From an uncultured Porphyromonadaceae bacterium (GTDB lineage: Bacteria; Bacteroidota; Bacteroidia; Bacteroidales; Muribaculaceae): a stretch of 45,009 nt of DNA. Each line of letters starts with the position of its first letter. Within the stretch, counting starts at the first letter, position 1. The stretch spans positions 1 to 45,009 of the forward strand of contig CAMWTI010000007.1 of assembly GCA_947177135.1 (NCBI GenBank), in the 5' to 3' direction. The position numbers were made by a program, and so were the translations under genes. Positions 10,054 to 19,792 of the stretch are shown one piece after another. Below the pieces are notes generated by a model. The model was given only the letters and a program-made list of their open reading frames with translations, was not told where the DNA came from and made no database searches.

Positions 10054-10220
10054 TCATCTCCCCGATGCTGCCGCCTTCGTGCCGCTTCACGCCGACTTGC
10101 TCGCAATATGCCGTCGAAGCGCTTGAAAAGCATGGCGTAGTCAAAGGCGGATGGCTGACGCTGAAGCGCATAGCCCGCTGTCATCCGTGGGGCGGCAGCG
10201 GTTATGATCCGGTGCCATGA
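10011..10220 (+). CDS. yidD: Membrane protein insertion efficiency factor YidD
   Basis: [32 protein letters not shown]...[17 protein letters not shown]. Confidence 0.92.
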   Translation: MRHLFIIPVRLYQLIISPMLPPSCRFTPTCSQYAVEALEKHGVVKGGWLTLKRIARCHPWGGSGYDPVP

Positions 10221-10720
10221 TTCCGAAGGTCTCTGACATACACACCCACAATCCTCTGGCGGTCGACGCCATAATCAACCTTGCTCCCGGCATGCCAATG
10301 CGCCCTGACGCGCTCTATTCCGCAGGTGTTCATCCGTGGTGGGCTGTGGCTGACTTCGGATGGGTGGAGAGTATGGCTGCCGATCCCCGGGTGGTTATGA
10401 TCGGCGAATGTGGCATAGACAGGCTTCGTGGGGCGCATTCGCCCGAAGAGCAGCTTGATATGCTTCGCCGCCACGCCGAACTGGCGGAGCGGGTGCGCAA
10501 GCCGCTGCTGCTGCACGTGGTGCGCGGCTATGGCGAGGTGATGGCCCTGCATCGCGAGATGCGCCCCAGCGTGCCATGGATAATCCACGGTTTCCGAGGC
10601 AAGCCGCAGCTGGCCAAGCAACTCACGGACATGGGAATACACATTTCGCTCGGCGCCCGGTTCAACCCCGACGTGCCAGCCGCTGTGCCTCCGTCGATGC
10701 TCCACCACGAAACCGACTGA
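10217..10720 (+). CDS. TatD-family hydrolase, short form, C-terminus apparently truncated
   Basis: [49 protein letters not shown], ends at ETD. Confidence 0.75.
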   Translation: MIPKVSDIHTHNPLAVDAIINLAPGMPMRPDALYSAGVHPWWAVADFGWVESMAADPRVVMIGECGIDRLRGAHSPEEQLDMLRRHAELAERVRKPLLLHVVRGYGEVMALHREMRPSVPWIIHGFRGKPQLAKQLTDMGIHISLGARFNPDVPAAVPPSMLHHETD

Positions 10721-10865
10721 CGCCGCCCTGGCAATGCTGCCGAAAAAGTCTGTGGCGTTTACAAACGCAAACCATCAAAGTGCTGAGGTTCAGGGCGCCG
10801 GAGGGTGTTGATAACTTTTTTGATAAAAAATGTTCAATTTCGTAAATTATTTGCGGGATTTTTAG

Positions 10866-10873
10866 TAATTTTG
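10866..10873 (+). promoter_or_regulatory. Bacteroidetes -7 promoter element TAATTTTG upstream of the division cluster
   Basis: TAATTTTG 27 nt before rsmH ATG; matches TAnnTTTG. Confidence 0.5.
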
Positions 10874-10899
10874 AGGGCTAAAACACGAACGTCCACCAT

Positions 10900-11811
10900 A
10901 TGTCAGCCCTACAGCCATACCACATTCCGGCTCTGTTGCCTCAGGTGATCGACGCCCTCCGGGTGCGCCCCGACGGCATCTATGCCGACGCTACTTTTGG
11001 CGGCGGAGGCCACTCCCGCGCCATAATGGAACTGCTCGGACCGGAGGGACACCTGTATAGCTTCGATCAGGACGAGGAGGCTGTGGCAAACGCGTGGCCC
11101 GACGAGCGGCTCACCGTGATTCACGGCAACTTCCGCTACTTGGCCCAATATCTTCGCTTCTACGGGGCAGAGGGCGTTGACGGCATTCTGGCCGACCTGG
11201 GCGTGTCGTTCCATCACTTCGACGACCCCGGACGTGGCTTCTCGTTTCGCTTCAGCGGTCCGCTGGATATGCGCATGAACCGGCGCGCCGGAACTTCGGC
11301 CGCACAGCTTCTGGCCGAGTCCGACGAAGTGCGGCTGACGGAGATATTCCGCCTCTACGGCGAGCTGCGTCAGGCATCACGCATGGCCAGCGCCATAGTC
11401 AAGGCGCGGTCGGAGTCTCCGGTCGACACCGTTGAGCGTCTGCTTGAAATCGTGCGTCCGATGATCAATCCCAAAAACGAGAAAAAAGAACTGGCCCAGC
11501 TCTTCCAGGCGCTTCGGATCGTGGTCAATGACGAAATTGCCGCTCTGCGCAGTTTTCTGACCCAGGCGCTCAAGGCGCTCAAGCCAGGCGGACGCCTGGC
11601 TGTGATCACATATCACTCGCTTGAAGACAGGCTGGTCAAAAACTTCATGCGCACCGGCAATGTCGAAGGTCGCGAAAACAAAGACTTCTATGGACGCAAT
11701 CTTTCGCCGCTGCGGCTGCTGAACTCAAAGCCAATCGTGGCCGACGAGGCCGAAGTAGGGGCGAATCCCCGGTCGCGCAGTGCCAAACTCCGTGCTGCGG
11801 AAAAACTCTGA
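10900..11811 (+). CDS. rsmH: 16S rRNA (cytosine(1402)-N(4))-methyltransferase
   Basis: HIPALLPQVIDAL, YADATFGGGGHSRAIME, DGILADLGVSFHHFDDPGRGFSFR, VITYHSLEDRLVKNFMR. Confidence 0.96.
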   Translation: MSALQPYHIPALLPQVIDALRVRPDGIYADATFGGGGHSRAIMELLGPEGHLYSFDQDEEAVANAWPDERLTVIHGNFRYLAQYLRFYGAEGVDGILADLGVSFHHFDDPGRGFSFRFSGPLDMRMNRRAGTSAAQLLAESDEVRLTEIFRLYGELRQASRMASAIVKARSESPVDTVERLLEIVRPMINPKNEKKELAQLFQALRIVVNDEIAALRSFLTQALKALKPGGRLAVITYHSLEDRLVKNFMRTGNVEGRENKDFYGRNLSPLRLLNSKPIVADEAEVGANPRSRSAKLRAAEKL

Positions 11812-11858
11812 CCATTTCCCGTCTCCATCACCCCACCAACCCTTTAACTCCTCATCTG

Positions 11859-12188
11859 ATGGCTGAAAAAGATTCGATTTTCACACGAGCGCTCCACGGC
11901 AGGATTCTAACCGGAAAGATGTTTACCCGCTACTGGTTTCAGCTGGTGGTCATTCTTGCCATGTTGCTCGTTTATATCACCAACGTTTTTTCCGTCCGCA
12001 GCAAGATGGAACACATAGCGAGGCTCAACGACCGGCTTGCTGTGGTGCAGACCGAGAGTATACGGGTGCGCGGAGACTACATGAGCCGCATCCGCGAAAG
12101 CGAGATGCGCCATATGCTCGACTCGCTGCACATCCCGCTGGCAGTGCAGCAGCAGCCTCCGTTTCATGCCCGGTCAAAATCCAGATAG
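11859..12188 (+). CDS. FtsL-like cell division protein
   Basis: Single TM plus coiled-coil 109-aa protein between rsmH and ftsI. Confidence 0.75.
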   Translation: MAEKDSIFTRALHGRILTGKMFTRYWFQLVVILAMLLVYITNVFSVRSKMEHIARLNDRLAVVQTESIRVRGDYMSRIRESEMRHMLDSLHIPLAVQQQPPFHARSKSR

Positions 12189-12200
12189 TATAAGCCCGCC

Positions 12201-14342
12201 ATGACCACATCTCGCCACAACACCTCGCCGAAGCCAAGGAAGCGGAGCAAACACGCCAGCATCATGCTCCGCTATCTGCTCATTACCGGAGCCATACTTC
12301 TGGCTGCCAGCTATATTGCGTTCTGTCTGTTCCAGAATACGGTGCTTCATGCCGACAAGTGGAACGAAAAAGCATCGCTTGAATTGTCGCGCACCGACAA
12401 GGTGCTCTATCCCGAGCGAGGTGACATACTGGCAGACGACGGCACCGTACTCGCCACCACCATGCAATACTACACGGCACGCATTGACTTTGGCTCAGAG
12501 GCATTCCGCTGGGAGGCCTATGTCAACGCGCTCGACTCGCTGGCCGAGTCGATGCAGGCGCATTTTCCGATCAAGGGCGGCGTGGCGGCGTGGGGCGACT
12601 CTTTGCGCGCTCCGTTGCGCAGGGCCGCTCATGGCAGAAAATCGCGGTCGTGGCGGCTGGTCAAAAACATCACCAACGCCGACTACCGGCAACTTCGTGA
12701 CAGTTTTCCGTTTTTCCACTGGCTCGGAGCTGCCAAGTGCGGAATCATACGCGACAAGGTCAAGCGCCGTAAGAACCCCTATGGAGACATGGCCAAACTC
12801 AGCATCGGAGTGGTGAGCGAGCGTCGCGACGGTCAGATACACGGAATGTCCGGGCTGGAATACGCGCTTGATTCGCTGCTGTTCGGAAAGACAGGCGTCA
12901 GCAAGGTCGTGAATTTCACACGCGGGGTGGGCAACTGGACGCAGATTCCGGCTGTGAGAGGCTATGACGTAGTGTCTACGATCAATGTGCAGATGCAGGA
13001 TATTCTTGAAAACGCTCTGCTTGACCGCCTCCGGTTTTGTCGCGCCGAATGGGGCACTGCGGTGCTCATGGAGGTCGAGACCGGCGAAATCAAAGCGATT
13101 TCCAATTTCGAAGAATATCCGCTCGGATCAGGTTCGGGACGATATGTTGAAGCCCGCAACCGCGCCGTGCAGCGTTTTGAACCGGGTTCGGTCGTGAAGC
13201 CGCTGAGCATGATGATCGCCGTCGAGGACGGCATTGTGCGCGACACTGCCCAGGTGATCCCGATCGGAGCAAGCTATCGCGCCTACGGCCAGGGAAAACC
13301 GATCACCGACTCGCATTTCAACTCTGCGCTGACGGTGACGGGTATAATCGAGCAGTCATCAAACATCGGAATGGCCAAGATCATCTCCGGAGCCTATAAA
13401 GATCCGAAGGCATGGGTCGACAGGGTGAGGCAACTCGGATTTCTTGAGCGCCTCCACACCGGCATCGGCGAAGAGACTGCGGCTTATTTTCCCGTCGTGC
13501 CTATAAATGCAGGCGGGCTGGTGACTCTCTCGCGCCAGACATACGGATATGCCACAGAAATTCCGCCGATCCACACTCTGAGCATCTACAATGCTATTGC
13601 CAACGACGGCCGATACGTGCGTCCGCGCCTGATCAAAGGTCTGCGGCGCGACGGTATCGATTCTATCGTGCCGGTTGATTATGTGCGTCCGCAGGCCTGT
13701 TCGCCACAGACGGCGTCCATCATGCGCGCCATGCTCGCCAAGGTTGTCAGCGGCTCGCGGGGAACTGCCAGATCGCTTCGTAACCCCTATGTAAGCATTG
13801 CCGGCAAGACCGGAACCTGCTATAGCATCGACTCCATAACCAAGAAGTACGACACGTCGCGCAAGCGCCTGGCCTTTTGCGGATTCTTTCCTGTCGAGAA
13901 GCCCCGCTACAGTTGCGTCGTGCTGATCTATCATCCTCGCCAGGAAGCCTTCGGCGCCGCATCTACCTCAGGCATGGTTCTGAAAAACGTTGCTCTTGGC
14001 CTCTACTCACGCGGATTGCTTGACAACACCAGCGACTATCGTGCCGACTCACCTGAAAAGCCTTCGGCACCGACTTTGTTCACCACTTCCGACGGGCATC
14101 TGTCGTCGGTGTTTGAATCGCAGTTCGGCGTCAAGTCGGCCATGTTCAAGACTCCGGTGAAGACATCGGCCGGAAGTGTGCCCGACGTGCTCGGCATGGG
14201 GCTTCGTGAAGCTGTGGCCACGGTGGAGCAGGCCCGCTATAACGTCAGGTTCACCGGCTCCGGACATGTCAGCTCGCAAGATCCCGCTCCCGGCACTCCG
14301 CTGTCGCGCGGGGCAACCATTAAACTCTATCTCTCGGAATAA
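12201..14342 (+). CDS. ftsI: Penicillin-binding protein (FtsI/PBP3-like transpeptidase) with one C-terminal PASTA domain
   Basis: SxxK in FEPGSVVKPLS, SSN, KTGT in IAGKTGTCYS; PASTA VPDVLGMGLREAVATVEQ. Confidence 0.93.
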   Translation: MTTSRHNTSPKPRKRSKHASIMLRYLLITGAILLAASYIAFCLFQNTVLHADKWNEKASLELSRTDKVLYPERGDILADDGTVLATTMQYYTARIDFGSEAFRWEAYVNALDSLAESMQAHFPIKGGVAAWGDSLRAPLRRAAHGRKSRSWRLVKNITNADYRQLRDSFPFFHWLGAAKCGIIRDKVKRRKNPYGDMAKLSIGVVSERRDGQIHGMSGLEYALDSLLFGKTGVSKVVNFTRGVGNWTQIPAVRGYDVVSTINVQMQDILENALLDRLRFCRAEWGTAVLMEVETGEIKAISNFEEYPLGSGSGRYVEARNRAVQRFEPGSVVKPLSMMIAVEDGIVRDTAQVIPIGASYRAYGQGKPITDSHFNSALTVTGIIEQSSNIGMAKIISGAYKDPKAWVDRVRQLGFLERLHTGIGEETAAYFPVVPINAGGLVTLSRQTYGYATEIPPIHTLSIYNAIANDGRYVRPRLIKGLRRDGIDSIVPVDYVRPQACSPQTASIMRAMLAKVVSGSRGTARSLRNPYVSIAGKTGTCYSIDSITKKYDTSRKRLAFCGFFPVEKPRYSCVVLIYHPRQEAFGAASTSGMVLKNVALGLYSRGLLDNTSDYRADSPEKPSAPTLFTTSDGHLSSVFESQFGVKSAMFKTPVKTSAGSVPDVLGMGLREAVATVEQARYNVRFTGSGHVSSQDPAPGTPLSRGATIKLYLSE

Positions 14343-14355
14343 TGTATATATTCAT

Positions 14356-15813
14356 ATGAAACGTCTCCTTGAACTCATACGCTCAACAGCGGTAATCCGC
14401 ACCATAGGGCCGAAAAATCCGGAAATCACGGCCATAACATTTGATTCGCGCAGTGTCACCCCGGGTGCGCTGTTTGTTGCCATCTGCGGCACTTCGGTCG
14501 ACGGACACACCTTCATCCCGTTGCTCGAGCCTTCGGGCGTGGCTGCCATTGTCTGTCAGCGTCTGCCTGAAAAGCTGTCGCCGAGCATCACTTATGTGGT
14601 TGTGCCCGACTCGTCGGTGGCTCTCGGCGAAATTGCGTCAGAATGGTATGACCATCCGTCGCGAAAATTGAAACTGGTGGGTGTGACCGGCACAAACGGC
14701 AAGACCACCACCGCCACTCTCGTTTATGAAATGGCGCGTCTGCTTGGCCACAAGGCCGGATTGCTGTCTACCGTCAGAAACTATATCGACGACAAGCCGA
14801 TGCCGACAAACCAGACCACTCCCGATGCGGTCAGCATCAACCGTCTGCTCGCCGAGATGGTGGCAGAGGGATGTACATATGCCGCCATGGAGGTCAGTTC
14901 ACACGCCGCCCATCAGCACCGCATTGCGGGACTGACTTTTGCCGGAGGCATCTTTTCGAACCTGACGCGTGACCATCTGGATTATCACAAGACGGTCGAC
15001 GCATATCTCAAAGCCAAAAAATCGTTCTTTGACGGACTGCCGGCTTCGGCATTTGCCCTGACCAACATAGACGACAAGGTCGGGCTGGTGATGCTTCAGA
15101 ACTGCCAGGCGCGCCATTGCACATATTCGCTCCGCACCATGGCCGATTTCCGCGGTCAGATAATGGAAAGCCGTATCGACGGAACTCTGCTCAGCCTAAA
15201 CGGCCATGAAGTAGAGACAATGTTTACCGGGCGATTCAACGCATATAATCTGACCGCCGTCTATGGAGCCTGCCGTCTGCTCGGATGGAGTGACGAAGAT
15301 GTGCTCCGCAACATCAGTCGTCTGGTCCCTGTGGCCGGACGCTTCCAGGCTGTGCGCTCGTCACGCGGCGTCACCGCCATCGTGGACTATGCCCACACTC
15401 CTGACGCGGTGGTCAACGTTCTTACCGCGATCAGGGAAGTGAAACCCGCCCGCATCATCACTGTGGTGGGTGCCGGAGGCAACCGTGACGCCGGCAAGCG
15501 TCCGATCATGGCCTCAGAGGCCGCACGCCTGTCGGATCACGTGATTCTCACGTCAGACAATCCGCGTTTCGAGGATCCGCGTGCAATCCTGGCTGATATG
15601 GAAGCCGGGCTGGACTCGGCCGGCCTGCGCGAACGCGCCACCGTGATCGTCGACCGCCGCGAGGCCATAGCCGCGGCCGCCGCCATGGCTGAATCAGGCG
15701 ATGTTATTCTCATTGCCGGCAAGGGCCATGAAGACTATCAGGAGATACAAGGCGTGAAACATCATTTCGACGACCGCGAGGTCATCACTGAAATATTTGC
15801 AGCCCAGGCCTGA
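14356..15813 (+). CDS. murE: UDP-N-acetylmuramoyl-L-alanyl-D-glutamate ligase
   Basis: ITFDSRSVTPGALFVAICG, VTGTNGKTTTATLVYEM, HTPDAVVNVL, GKGHEDYQEIQG; start reassigned to ATG 14356 in the listed frame. Confidence 0.95.
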   Translation: MKRLLELIRSTAVIRTIGPKNPEITAITFDSRSVTPGALFVAICGTSVDGHTFIPLLEPSGVAAIVCQRLPEKLSPSITYVVVPDSSVALGEIASEWYDHPSRKLKLVGVTGTNGKTTTATLVYEMARLLGHKAGLLSTVRNYIDDKPMPTNQTTPDAVSINRLLAEMVAEGCTYAAMEVSSHAAHQHRIAGLTFAGGIFSNLTRDHLDYHKTVDAYLKAKKSFFDGLPASAFALTNIDDKVGLVMLQNCQARHCTYSLRTMADFRGQIMESRIDGTLLSLNGHEVETMFTGRFNAYNLTAVYGACRLLGWSDEDVLRNISRLVPVAGRFQAVRSSRGVTAIVDYAHTPDAVVNVLTAIREVKPARIITVVGAGGNRDAGKRPIMASEAARLSDHVILTSDNPRFEDPRAILADMEAGLDSAGLRERATVIVDRREAIAAAAAMAESGDVILIAGKGHEDYQEIQGVKHHFDDREVITEIFAAQA

Positions 15814-17108
15814 TGCTTTACTATCTGTTCACCCAGCTCGGATTGTGTGGCGAGACGTTTGCCCGCCTCACAGGCTATGTGACCGTGAGGTCTGTGGCGG
15901 CCTTTATCGTGGCGCTGCTCTGTGCCACTCTGATCGGCAAGCGCATAATCCGCCGTCTGCAGATCATGCAGATGGGCGAGATCGTGCGCAATCTCGGTCT
16001 TGCCGGCCAGACGAGCAAATCGGGTACTCCCACCATGGGCGGCATCATCATAATCCTTGCGATTGTGATTCCGTGTGTGCTCTTTGCCAATCTTGGCAAT
16101 ATATACATGATTCTCATGCTCGTTGCCACAGTGTGGCTGGGGGCGCTCGGATTCGCCGACGATTATCTGAAGTTCAAGCATCACAACAAGGACGGCATGT
16201 CGGGGCGCTTCAAGATCATCGGCCAGGTGGGACTCGGGCTGATCGTCGGTCTGACCATGATGTTAAGTCCGTCTGTGGTGATCCGCGAACACGCGCAGAC
16301 CGACAGCGTTGAAGTTGCGGCCGGAATCGGCGATGACGTAGAAGTGGCCGAAGTGGCCCGTGTGATCAGCGAGGGACATGATGTGAAGAGCACTGTCACC
16401 ACCATTCCGTTTGTCAAGGACAACAATTTTGACTATGCCATACTCACATCGTGGATGGGTGACCATGCCGAGACCGGAGGGTGGATTCTCTTCATCGTTG
16501 TGGTTATTCTGGTGGTCGCGGCAACCTCCAATGGCGCCAATCTGACCGACGGAATCGACGGCCTGGCCACCGGAGTGAGCGCCATCATAGGAGTGGCGCT
16601 GCTGATCATGGCTTATCTCGGTTCCAATATCATCTACTCCACATATCTCAACATCATGTATATTCCAGGATCGGAGGAACTGGTGGTCTACATGGCTGCA
16701 TTTATCGGCGCGTTGATCGGATTTCTGTGGTATAATGCATTTCCTGCCGAAGTTTTTATGGGCGACACCGGATCGCTCACTCTTGGCGGTATCATCGCTG
16801 TATTTGCCATACTTATCCACAAGGAACTGCTCATTCCGCTGCTGTGTGCCGTGTTTTTCGTGGAGGATCTATCGGTGATGGTCCAGACTGGCTATTTCAA
16901 ATATACGAAACGTAAATATGGCGAGGGCCACCGTGTGTTCAAGATGGCCCCGCTTCACCATCATTTTCAGAAAATGGCCCAGCCTGGCGCCAAAGTGCTC
17001 ATCAATTCGCCCGCCCGCGAGATCCATGAAGCGAAGATCACTATCAGATTCTGGATCATCTCGATAATTCTGGCGGCATTAACCTTTGCAACTTTAAAAA
17101 TACGATAA
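15813..17108 (+). CDS. mraY: Phospho-N-acetylmuramoyl-pentapeptide-transferase
   Basis: SGTPTMGGIII, NGANLTDGIDGLA, MGDTGSLTLGG, APLHHHFQKMA. Confidence 0.96.
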   Translation: MLYYLFTQLGLCGETFARLTGYVTVRSVAAFIVALLCATLIGKRIIRRLQIMQMGEIVRNLGLAGQTSKSGTPTMGGIIIILAIVIPCVLFANLGNIYMILMLVATVWLGALGFADDYLKFKHHNKDGMSGRFKIIGQVGLGLIVGLTMMLSPSVVIREHAQTDSVEVAAGIGDDVEVAEVARVISEGHDVKSTVTTIPFVKDNNFDYAILTSWMGDHAETGGWILFIVVVILVVAATSNGANLTDGIDGLATGVSAIIGVALLIMAYLGSNIIYSTYLNIMYIPGSEELVVYMAAFIGALIGFLWYNAFPAEVFMGDTGSLTLGGIIAVFAILIHKELLIPLLCAVFFVEDLSVMVQTGYFKYTKRKYGEGHRVFKMAPLHHHFQKMAQPGAKVLINSPAREIHEAKITIRFWIISIILAALTFATLKIR

Positions 17109-18472
17109 TGAAAGCAGTACAGAAGAAACGTCTTGTTGTGCTCGGCGGCGGTGAGTCCGGTGTCGGGGCCGCGATTCTCGGCAAAGTCCGGGGGTATGAC
17201 GTGTTTCTTTCCGATTCAGGCACTATCGCTCCGCATTTCCGTTCGCAACTTGAGACCGAAGGCATTGCATATGAGCATGAAGGGCACACGCCCGAACTTA
17301 TACTCAATGCCGACGAAGCAGTCAAAAGCCCGGGCATTCCGCCGACGGCGCCGATTGTCATGCAGCTCAAAGAAAAAGGAGTGCCGGTGATATCGGAGAT
17401 AGAGCTGGCCGGACGTTACACCGATTCCAAAATGGTGTGTATCACAGGTTCCAACGGCAAGACGACAACCACAATGCTCATTTATCATATTCTCCGATCG
17501 GCGGGCATTGACGCCGGACTTGCCGGAAACGTGGGCAAATCGCTCGCTCTTCAGGTGGCCCGTGATCCCCATCAGGTCTATGTGGTTGAACTCAGCTCTT
17601 TCCAGCTGGAAAATATGTATGATTTCAAGGCAAACGTGGCCGTGATGCTCAACATCACTCCCGACCATCTCGACCGATATGAGTATCATATGCAGAATTA
17701 CGTCAACGCCAAGTTCCGCATAATCCAGAACATGACTCCTCAGGATGCTTTTGTGTTCTGGCAGGATGATCCGGTGATACGCCGGCAGCTTGAGCGTGTG
17801 GAGACCGAGGCCCGCCTCATCCCGTTTGCAGAAACCGAGGAGGAAAACACAAAAGCTTATATAGATGCGGAAAACGAATTGGTGATCAACGCCGAGAACC
17901 AGCCTCTGGTGATGCCGCGCGCCGATCTGGCGCTCAATGGTCTGCATAATCTGTATAATGCCATGGCGGCCGGATTATCGGCCACGCTGCTGCATGTGAA
18001 GAACGATGACATCCGCCGGGCGCTCTCTGACTTTGAAGGCGTTGAGCACAGGCTGGAATATGTCGACACCGTCGACTCCGTGCGCTGGATCAATGATTCA
18101 AAGGCCACCAACGTCAATTCCTGCTGGTATGCGCTCGAAAGCATGCCGGAAAGCCGTTCCACGGTGCTGATTCTTGGAGGCAAGGACAAAGGGAACGATT
18201 ATTCAGAGATTTTGCCGCTGGTGCAGCGCAAAGTCAAGACAATAGTGGCCATGGGCTTGCACAACGAGAAGATAGAGGAATTTTTCGGCTCCAACGTTCC
18301 GGTCATATCCACTCACTCCCTGGCAGAAGCGGTGGACGCCGCGCGCAAGTCGGCTTCGGAGGGCGACACTGTGCTTCTCAGCCCCTGCTGCGCCAGTTTC
18401 GATCTGTTTAGTTCCTATGAAGAGCGCGGCACCCTCTTCAAGCAAGCAGTCAAAACCTTGAAACAAGTTTGA
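17108..18472 (+). CDS. murD: UDP-N-acetylmuramoylalanine--D-glutamate ligase
   Basis: LGGGESGVGAAILG, SPGIPPTAP, ITGSNGKTTTTMLIYHIL, ELSSFQLENM, NDSKATNVNSCWYALES. Confidence 0.96.
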   Translation: MKAVQKKRLVVLGGGESGVGAAILGKVRGYDVFLSDSGTIAPHFRSQLETEGIAYEHEGHTPELILNADEAVKSPGIPPTAPIVMQLKEKGVPVISEIELAGRYTDSKMVCITGSNGKTTTTMLIYHILRSAGIDAGLAGNVGKSLALQVARDPHQVYVVELSSFQLENMYDFKANVAVMLNITPDHLDRYEYHMQNYVNAKFRIIQNMTPQDAFVFWQDDPVIRRQLERVETEARLIPFAETEEENTKAYIDAENELVINAENQPLVMPRADLALNGLHNLYNAMAAGLSATLLHVKNDDIRRALSDFEGVEHRLEYVDTVDSVRWINDSKATNVNSCWYALESMPESRSTVLILGGKDKGNDYSEILPLVQRKVKTIVAMGLHNEKIEEFFGSNVPVISTHSLAEAVDAARKSASEGDTVLLSPCCASFDLFSSYEERGTLFKQAVKTLKQV

Positions 18473-18478
18473 TCGACA

Positions 18479-19792
18479 ATGCCATATCGTAAAGCCGACG
18501 GCAGCATAGCCGCACCGAAACCGACACCCGCCGCCGACCGACAGGTCCTTCCGGTGAATCCGCCCGACACTCATATCTGGGGTGTCTACGGTACCATAGT
18601 ATTTTTCTCGATCGTGGAGCTTTACAGTGCATCCTCGTTCGAGATTTCCAAGCACGGCCTTTATGGGCCGCTGCTCCGTCATGTCGGATTTCTGTTTATC
18701 GGTTTTTTGATGATTCTCGGCATCCAGCGCATCAACTACAAGCACTTCAAGCCGGTGTCGAAGGTGCTATATTGGCTCAGTGCCGTCGCCATGGTCTATG
18801 TGATGTTTTTCGGACAATATGTCAATGGCGCGCGCCGTGCCATGTCGATTGGCTTCATGTCGCTGCAACCGGCTGAGTTCATCAAGATCACCACGGTTCT
18901 GCTGCTGGCCACCATTCTCAGCGAATCCCAGCTCAAGAAGTCGGCGGTGCTTCGCAATCGCGGCATCATCTACTCGGCCGGCATAGTTCTCCTGTCCGGT
19001 TCGTTGCTGTTCAGCCAGGGCCTGACCAACACTCTGCTGCTCATGGCCATCAGTGTGTCGATGCTGCTGATCGGAGCTATCGAGTGGCGCAAGTTCTTCA
19101 TTGTGTTGCTGGTCTATGGCGTGGCCGGAGCCGGTGCTGCCGCAGTGAAGTTCGCCCTCACCAAAGATCCCGGCCCTGAGGACAAGGCGCTGGTCCTCTA
19201 TGATTCACAAGGCAATAAATTCGAGATCAAAGACGCTGTGGCCGCCGGATCCGGACCAAGCAGCCGCCTGGCCGACCAGACTTGGAAGGGGCGCATCAAC
19301 AGCTGGCTTAACGACTCGGTGCCTAAATATGAGCAGCCCCTGACTCAGCGCAACCTACAGGAGATGCGCTCATATATGGCCCAGGCTCACGGCGGTCTGT
19401 TCGGCGTGTTTCCCGGCAATTCACGTGAGACAGCCCGGTTGCCGCTGGCCTTTTCGGACTATATCTATGCCATCATTGTCGAAGACCTCGGTCTGTTCGG
19501 CGGTCTGCTGGTGATGTTGTTATATCTGTGGCTGCTTGCGCGCGCCTACTGGATCGCGGCCAAGTGCAGCGAGCCGTTTGCCGCGTTTCTGGTCACGGGC
19601 ATGGCTGTGATGATCGCTTTCCAGGCGTTGTGTCACATGGCCATCGTGTCTGGCGCCGGTCCTGTATCGGGTCAGCCTTTGCCGCTGTTTTCCAAGGGCG
19701 GCACAAGTATTCTTGTAACTTCGATCGCATTCGGCGTGATGCTCAGCGTGAGCCGCTATGCCGTGCGCGAGAAAAACACTGATAAAAAATGA
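18479..19792 (+). CDS. ftsW: SEDS-family cell division protein FtsW
   Basis: Polytopic SEDS protein between murD and murG; NGARRAMSIGFMSLQPAEFIKI, LPLFSKGGTSILVTSIAFGVMLSVSR. Confidence 0.92.
   Translation: MPYRKADGSIAAPKPTPAADRQVLPVNPPDTHIWGVYGTIVFFSIVELYSASSFEISKHGLYGPLLRHVGFLFIGFLMILGIQRINYKHFKPVSKVLYWLSAVAMVYVMFFGQYVNGARRAMSIGFMSLQPAEFIKITTVLLLATILSESQLKKSAVLRNRGIIYSAGIVLLSGSLLFSQGLTNTLLLMAISVSMLLIGAIEWRKFFIVLLVYGVAGAGAAAVKFALTKDPGPEDKALVLYDSQGNKFEIKDAVAAGSGPSSRLADQTWKGRINSWLNDSVPKYEQPLTQRNLQEMRSYMAQAHGGLFGVFPGNSRETARLPLAFSDYIYAIIVEDLGLFGGLLVMLLYLWLLARAYWIAAKCSEPFAAFLVTGMAVMIAFQALCHMAIVSGAGPVSGQPLPLFSKGGTSILVTSIAFGVMLSVSRYAVREKNTDKK

Noticed and set aside
15797-16312. 171-aa plus-strand ORF over mraY
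   Set aside because: Out-of-frame reading of mraY; real gene is 15813-17108.
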